Position numbers and translations under genes: made by a program | Assembly (NCBI GenBank): GCA_903939555.1 | Contig: CAJAHV010000062.1 | Span: forward strand, 1-8,967 | Length of the DNA stretch: 8,967 nt | Direction of reading: 5' to 3' | Source of the DNA: an uncultured Alphaproteobacteria bacterium | GTDB taxonomy: Bacteria; Pseudomonadota; Alphaproteobacteria; Sphingomonadales; Sphingomonadaceae | Notes under the pieces: generated by a model | What the model was told of the DNA's origin: nothing | Seen by the model: the letters and a program-made list of their open reading frames with translations, nothing else | Databases searched by the model: none | In this document: piece after piece, positions 6,030 through 8,967 of the stretch | Position numbering within the stretch: the first letter of the stretch is position 1 | Layout: each line of letters begins with the position of its first letter

Positions 6030-6607
6030 GCAGCGCGGCTGCCGGGCTTGATCGCCGGGATCGCGGCGAGTTCGGGGGGCAGCGCGTCGGCGGCATAGCT
6101 GGGTACATCGAGGCGGATCAGCGGGGTGAAGGGCACGCCAAGATCGGCGGTGCCGTTCGACCGGTCGACGAGCGACGCGGCGTGGATGACATCGCCGCCC
6201 GCCGCCGTGACCGCAGCAATTGCTTCGCGGCTCGACAGCCCGGTGGTGACGACATCTTCCATCAACAACACTTTTTGCCCGGGTTCGAGCCGGAAACCGC
6301 GGCGCAACTCGAAGGTGCCGGTCGGGCGTTCGACGAACATCGACAGCGTGCCCAAGGCCCGCGCCAGTTCATGCCCGCAGATGAGGCCGCCCATCGCCGG
6401 GGCGATGACGACATCGACGGCAGCGCGCACCTCGGCAGGGATTTTCGCTGCCAGCGCCCCGGCCAGCCGGGCGGCGCGGGCCGGGTCCATCAGTACACGG
6501 GCGCATTGCAGGTAGCGCGGACTGCGCAAGCCGGAGGACAGGATGAAATGCCCCTCCAGCAAGGCTTCGGCGGCGCGGAACTCGGCAAGGATCTGTTCGT
6601 CTGTCAT
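6026..6607 (-). CDS. pyrE: Orotate phosphoribosyltransferase, Thermus-type (193 aa)
   Basis: PyrE joins orotate to phosphoribosyl pyrophosphate (PRPP), forming OMP in de novo pyrimidine synthesis. The PRPP loop is VLLMEDVVTTGLSS (113-126), with the acidic Glu117-Asp118 pair. The N-terminal GHFILSSGLRSPRYLQC (19-35) and the flexible-loop region ERPTGTFELRRGF (93-105) place it in the subgroup often called the Thermus family of PyrE, also seen in alphaproteobacteria, rather than with the E. coli form. Length is normal for that group. The ATG at 6607 sits 43 bases after the rsh stop, with a weak AGGCG seven bases upstream. Its stop overlaps the pdxJ GTG. Placement directly behind the (p)ppGpp enzyme puts nucleotide synthesis and the stringent-response gene in one likely transcript. 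Confidence 0.95.
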   Translation of the reverse strand: MTDEQILAEFRAAEALLEGHFILSSGLRSPRYLQCARVLMDPARAARLAGALAAKIPAEVRAAVDVVIAPAMGGLICGHELARALGTLSMFVERPTGTFELRRGFRLEPGQKVLLMEDVVTTGLSSREAIAAVTAAGGDVIHAASLVDRSNGTADLGVPFTPLIRLDVPSYAADALPPELAAIPAIKPGSRAA

Positions 6608-6650
6608 GCCAGCGCGCCTAGCAGGATTGCCCGGCCGATGCGAGCGCGAC

Positions 6651-8753
6651 TCACCCGCGCAGCCGTTCCGCCGACACCACTGCCTTGACCTGGCGCAGCG
6701 CGGTGATGATCGTCGTCAGATGGGCCAGGTCCTCGACTTCGATATCGATGACATCGGTATGGAATTCACGGTCACGGTGCTTGAGCGCCAGATTGACGAT
6801 ATTGGCGTTGTGCGCCGCCAGCGTCGTCGCCAGCGAAGCCAGCGAGCCGGGCTGGTTGTGCACCACCACCGTCAGGCTGGCGACGGCGCCATCGGTTTCC
6901 TTGCCCCATGACACTTCCAGCCATTCGCCCTTTTCATCGGCCAGGCTGGCGCAGTCGATGGTGTGAACCATGATCGGCTGGCCCGGTTGGCGGATGCCGA
7001 CGATGCGATCCCCCGGAATCGGCCGGCAGGCGCCGAGTTCGAAAGCAACACCGGGGGTGAGGCCATGGATGCTGACCGCCGCCGGGCCGGGCGTGCCGCG
7101 CGTCCGGCGCGGCTTTTGCCCGGCGGTGGAGCCGGGCACCAGCGCTTCTGAAACCTGTGCATCGGTCAGCACGTTGCGCGCCATCGCCAGCTCCAGTGCG
7201 GCGCGATCGGGCAGTTTCAACCGCCCCAGCGCCGGGCCGAGCACATCGTCCCCCAGCGCGGTCTTGAGACGCAGCGCCAGCGATTCGAGCAATTTTCTGC
7301 CCATCGTCTGGCTTTCGAGCAGATTCTTCTGGCGGACATGGCGGCGGATCGCGGCGCGCGCCTTGGCGCTGGTGACAAAGCCTTCCCAGGCCGGATCGGG
7401 CGCCCCGGCCTTGGATCGCAGGATTTCGACCTGATCGCCATTGACCAGCCGGGTGCGCAGCGGCACGACCCGGCCATTGACCTTGGCACCGACGCAACTG
7501 TCACCCAGATCGGAATGGACGGCATAGGCGAAATCGACCGGGGTCGAATCCTTGGGCAATTGCAGCAACGTGCCCTTGGGGGTGAAGATGAACACCTGGT
7601 CCTGGAACATCGCCAGCCGGGCGTTCTCAAGCAGTTCTTCAGGGCTGGCCGCGTCGTGCAGCACTTCGAGCAGATCCTCGAGCCAGGGATAGGCCTCGCG
7701 CGCCGGCGCCCCGTCGCCGCCCTGCTTGTAGGCCCAGTGTGCCGCAAGGCCGAACTCGGCCTCCTCGTGCATCCGCCGGGTGCGGATCTGCACTTCGATG
7801 CGGGCATTTTCGGAATGCAATACCGTGGTGTGGATCGATTTGTAGCCGTTGCGCTTGGGCGTCGAAATGAAATCCTTGAAGCGGCCGATGACCATCGGCC
7901 AGCGGCCGTGGACAACACCGAGCGCGCGATAACATTCGGCATCGTCATCGACGAGGATGCGGAACGCCATGACATCGGAAAGCGATTCGAAGGTCGCCTG
8001 GCGCCCCTGCATCTTGCGCCAGATCGAATAGGGGCGTTTCTCGCGCCCGGTGACATCGGCATCGATGCCCTTTTGCCCGAGCAGCAGCTTGATGCCCGAC
8101 GCGATGCGCGTCACCGTGTCGCCGCCGGCGGTGCGCAGCTTGGCGAGCCGCGCCGTGATCGTGGCATGGGCCTCGGGCTCGAGCTCGCGGAACGCCAGTT
8201 CCTGCAATTCGTCCATGAAGCCGTACATGCCGATGCGTTCGGCAAGCGGCGCATAAATGTCCATTGTCTCGCGGGCGATGCGGCGGCGCTTGTCCTCGGA
8301 CTTGATGAAATGCAGCGTGCGCATGTTGTGCAGCCGGTCGGCAAGCTTGACGAGCAGCACGCGGATGTCGGTCGACATGGCGAGCAGGAATTTGCGCAGA
8401 TTTTCGGCCTGACGCTCGCTGTCGGTCTGCGCCTCGATCTTGGACAGCTTGGTGACGCCATCGACCAGCCGGCCCACCGATTTGCCGAACAGGCGATCGA
8501 TCTGTTCCTGCGTCGCCACCGTGTCCTCGATGGTGTCGTGGAGGATGCCGGTTGCGATGGTTTCATCGTCGAGCTTCAGATCGGTCAGGATGCCGGCGAC
8601 TTCGATGGGGTGCGAGAAATAAGGGTCACCCGAGGCGCGCAACTGGCTGCCATGCGCCTTCATCGAAAACACATAAGCGCGGTTCAGCAGATCCTCGTCC
8701 GCATCGGGATCATAGGCTTTGACGCGTTCGACAAGTTCATACTGGCGGAGCAT
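6651..8753 (-). CDS. rsh: Bifunctional (p)ppGpp synthetase/hydrolase, RelA/SpoT homologue (700 aa)
   Basis: Makes and degrades the alarmone (p)ppGpp. The HD hydrolase domain is intact: His48 in FSHPIEV, His72-Asp73 and Glu76-Asp77 in LHDTIEDT, and Asp139 in KLADRLHNMRTL. The synthetase domain has REKRPYSIWRKM (237-248), RFKDFISTPKRNGYKSIHTTV (291-311) and EVQIRTRRMHEEAEFG (320-335). The RFKD (RXKD) motif is characteristic of bifunctional enzymes rather than RelA-only ones. A TGS domain follows at about 386-445, then a helical region, a Cys-containing segment (Cys576, Cys601) and a C-terminal ACT domain from about 625. The ATG at 8753 is chosen because it gives the usual MLRQYELVERV start; the open frame reaches 8816 without homology. 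It is the first gene of the minus-strand cluster. Upstream lies a region rich in inverted repeats. Confidence 0.96.
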   Translation of the reverse strand: MLRQYELVERVKAYDPDADEDLLNRAYVFSMKAHGSQLRASGDPYFSHPIEVAGILTDLKLDDETIATGILHDTIEDTVATQEQIDRLFGKSVGRLVDGVTKLSKIEAQTDSERQAENLRKFLLAMSTDIRVLLVKLADRLHNMRTLHFIKSEDKRRRIARETMDIYAPLAERIGMYGFMDELQELAFRELEPEAHATITARLAKLRTAGGDTVTRIASGIKLLLGQKGIDADVTGREKRPYSIWRKMQGRQATFESLSDVMAFRILVDDDAECYRALGVVHGRWPMVIGRFKDFISTPKRNGYKSIHTTVLHSENARIEVQIRTRRMHEEAEFGLAAHWAYKQGGDGAPAREAYPWLEDLLEVLHDAASPEELLENARLAMFQDQVFIFTPKGTLLQLPKDSTPVDFAYAVHSDLGDSCVGAKVNGRVVPLRTRLVNGDQVEILRSKAGAPDPAWEGFVTSAKARAAIRRHVRQKNLLESQTMGRKLLESLALRLKTALGDDVLGPALGRLKLPDRAALELAMARNVLTDAQVSEALVPGSTAGQKPRRTRGTPGPAAVSIHGLTPGVAFELGACRPIPGDRIVGIRQPGQPIMVHTIDCASLADEKGEWLEVSWGKETDGAVASLTVVVHNQPGSLASLATTLAAHNANIVNLALKHRDREFHTDVIDIEVEDLAHLTTIITALRQVKAVVSAERLRG

Positions 8754-8782
8754 TTTCGCATAGTGGTGCGCAGTGCGGCCAA

Positions 8783-8804
8783 AGCGCAAGCACTTGCTTG
8801 CGCT
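8783..8804 (-). promoter_or_regulatory. Perfect 9-bp hairpin in the rsh upstream region
   Basis: AGCGCAAGC at 8783-8791 and its exact complement GCTTGCGCT at 8796-8804 are separated by four bases. The element lies about 30-50 bases before the rsh ATG. In the rsh transcript it would be a strong stem with an AAGU loop; as DNA it is a near-palindrome of operator size. No T-tract follows on either strand, so a terminator is unlikely. Role unknown. Confidence 0.55.
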
Positions 8805-8831
8805 GGACTCGCCCAAGCTCGGCCAGCGGAG

Positions 8832-8852
8832 CGGCGCGGGCGAAGCGCGCCG
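8832..8852. repeat. GC-rich 7-bp hairpin upstream of rsh
   Basis: CGGCGCG at 8832-8838 pairs with CGCGCCG at 8846-8852 around a seven-base loop. Its right arm runs into the left arm of the longer inverted repeat that begins at 8850. It could be structural, or chance in such GC-rich sequence. Confidence 0.35.
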
Positions 8853-8956
8853 AACCCGTCTGACGTCACGGCGCGGCTTTGCCGCGACGCGTTTGGATTA
8901 GAAGGACGGAAGTAAGTAAGAGGCGTGGGCAAAGCCGACGCGTCGGACGGGTTCGG
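8850..8956. repeat. Long imperfect inverted repeat upstream of rsh
   Basis: Two blocks are repeated in opposite orientation. CCGAACCCGTCTGACG at 8850-8865 matches the complement of 8941-8956 at 15 of 16 positions, and CGGCTTTGCC at 8874-8883 matches the complement of 8928-8937 exactly. The spacing between blocks differs by five bases (8 on the left, 3 on the right). The centre, about 44 bp, is less GC-rich and holds AGTAAGTAAG. Smaller palindromes sit within the arms: TGACGTCA at 8861-8868, CGCGGC-TTT-GCCGCG at 8872-8886, and CCGACGCGTCGG at 8935-8946. Transcribed, it would make a stem of about 26 pairs with one internal loop. It could be a paired copy of a dispersed palindromic repeat or a regulatory structure. 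The rest of 8754-8967 shows no supported gene. Confidence 0.6.
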
Positions 8957-8967
8957 TTGGCGAAAGG

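Noticed and set aside
8684..8761. Possible upstream ORF (25 aa) starting at 8761 on the minus strand and overlapping the rsh start out of frame
   Set aside because: The ATG is eight bases before the rsh ATG with no ribosome binding site, and the rest lies within rsh coding sequence. A regulatory overlapping ORF is possible but nothing here supports it over chance.
7338..8915. A 525-residue open frame on the + strand opposite rsh
   Set aside because: It is the antisense shadow of rsh, whose minus-strand protein shows intact HD, synthetase, TGS and ACT motifs. The + strand product has no recognisable domains and is kept open by high GC content.
8925..8967. Possible start of a divergent + strand gene at GTG 8925
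   Set aside because: The frame stays open with good codon choice to the window edge, but only 14 codons are visible, the AAGAGG before it is one base from the GTG, and the stretch coincides with the right arm of the inverted repeat. Too little to call.

Overview
The window is roughly two-thirds G+C by eye, with strong G/C bias at third codon positions and tightly packed genes. Gene content and protein style (a bifunctional Rsh opening MLRQYELVERVKAYDPDADE, the Thermus-type PyrE, and the order pyrE-pdxJ-acpS-lepB) suggest an alphaproteobacterium, most likely a sphingomonad (Sphingomonadales). This placement is inferred from reading the proteins, not from a search.

Layout, left to right. Bases 2-2453 are read on the + strand: the C-terminal end of an unrecognised protein; a small secreted protein of 98 aa; a tandem array of four 23-bp hairpin units that begins at that gene's stop codon; then a two-gene unit made of an SMP-30/gluconolactonase-like protein (640-1560) and an epoxide-hydrolase-type alpha/beta hydrolase (1557-2453), joined by a GTGA start/stop overlap. 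Bases 2454-8753 are a single compact minus-strand cluster. In transcription order it is rsh (rel/spoT), pyrE, pdxJ, acpS, lepB, an AI-2E-family permease and tadA. The + and - blocks converge with stop codons that touch (TGA|TCA at 2451-2456). Bases 8754-8967 hold the rsh upstream region, which is rich in inverted repeats; I see no supported gene there.

How the genes fit together. The minus-strand cluster is housekeeping: (p)ppGpp synthesis and breakdown, UMP synthesis, pyridoxal phosphate synthesis, acyl carrier protein activation, signal-peptide cleavage and tRNA wobble editing. The pyrE/pdxJ, pdxJ/acpS and acpS/lepB junctions overlap by exactly four bases (GTGA, GTGA, ATGA), and I see no Shine-Dalgarno sequence at them, so translational coupling is likely. 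The + strand pair looks like accessory catabolism or detoxification (lactone or ester and epoxide hydrolysis), but the substrate is unknown.

No defence system, mobile element, CRISPR array, tRNA or rRNA was seen. The parts that known genes do not explain are the tandem hairpin array at 442-543 and the long imperfect inverted repeat upstream of rsh at 8850-8956. The position of the permease and tadA directly after lepB, where rnc and era usually lie, is a smaller oddity.
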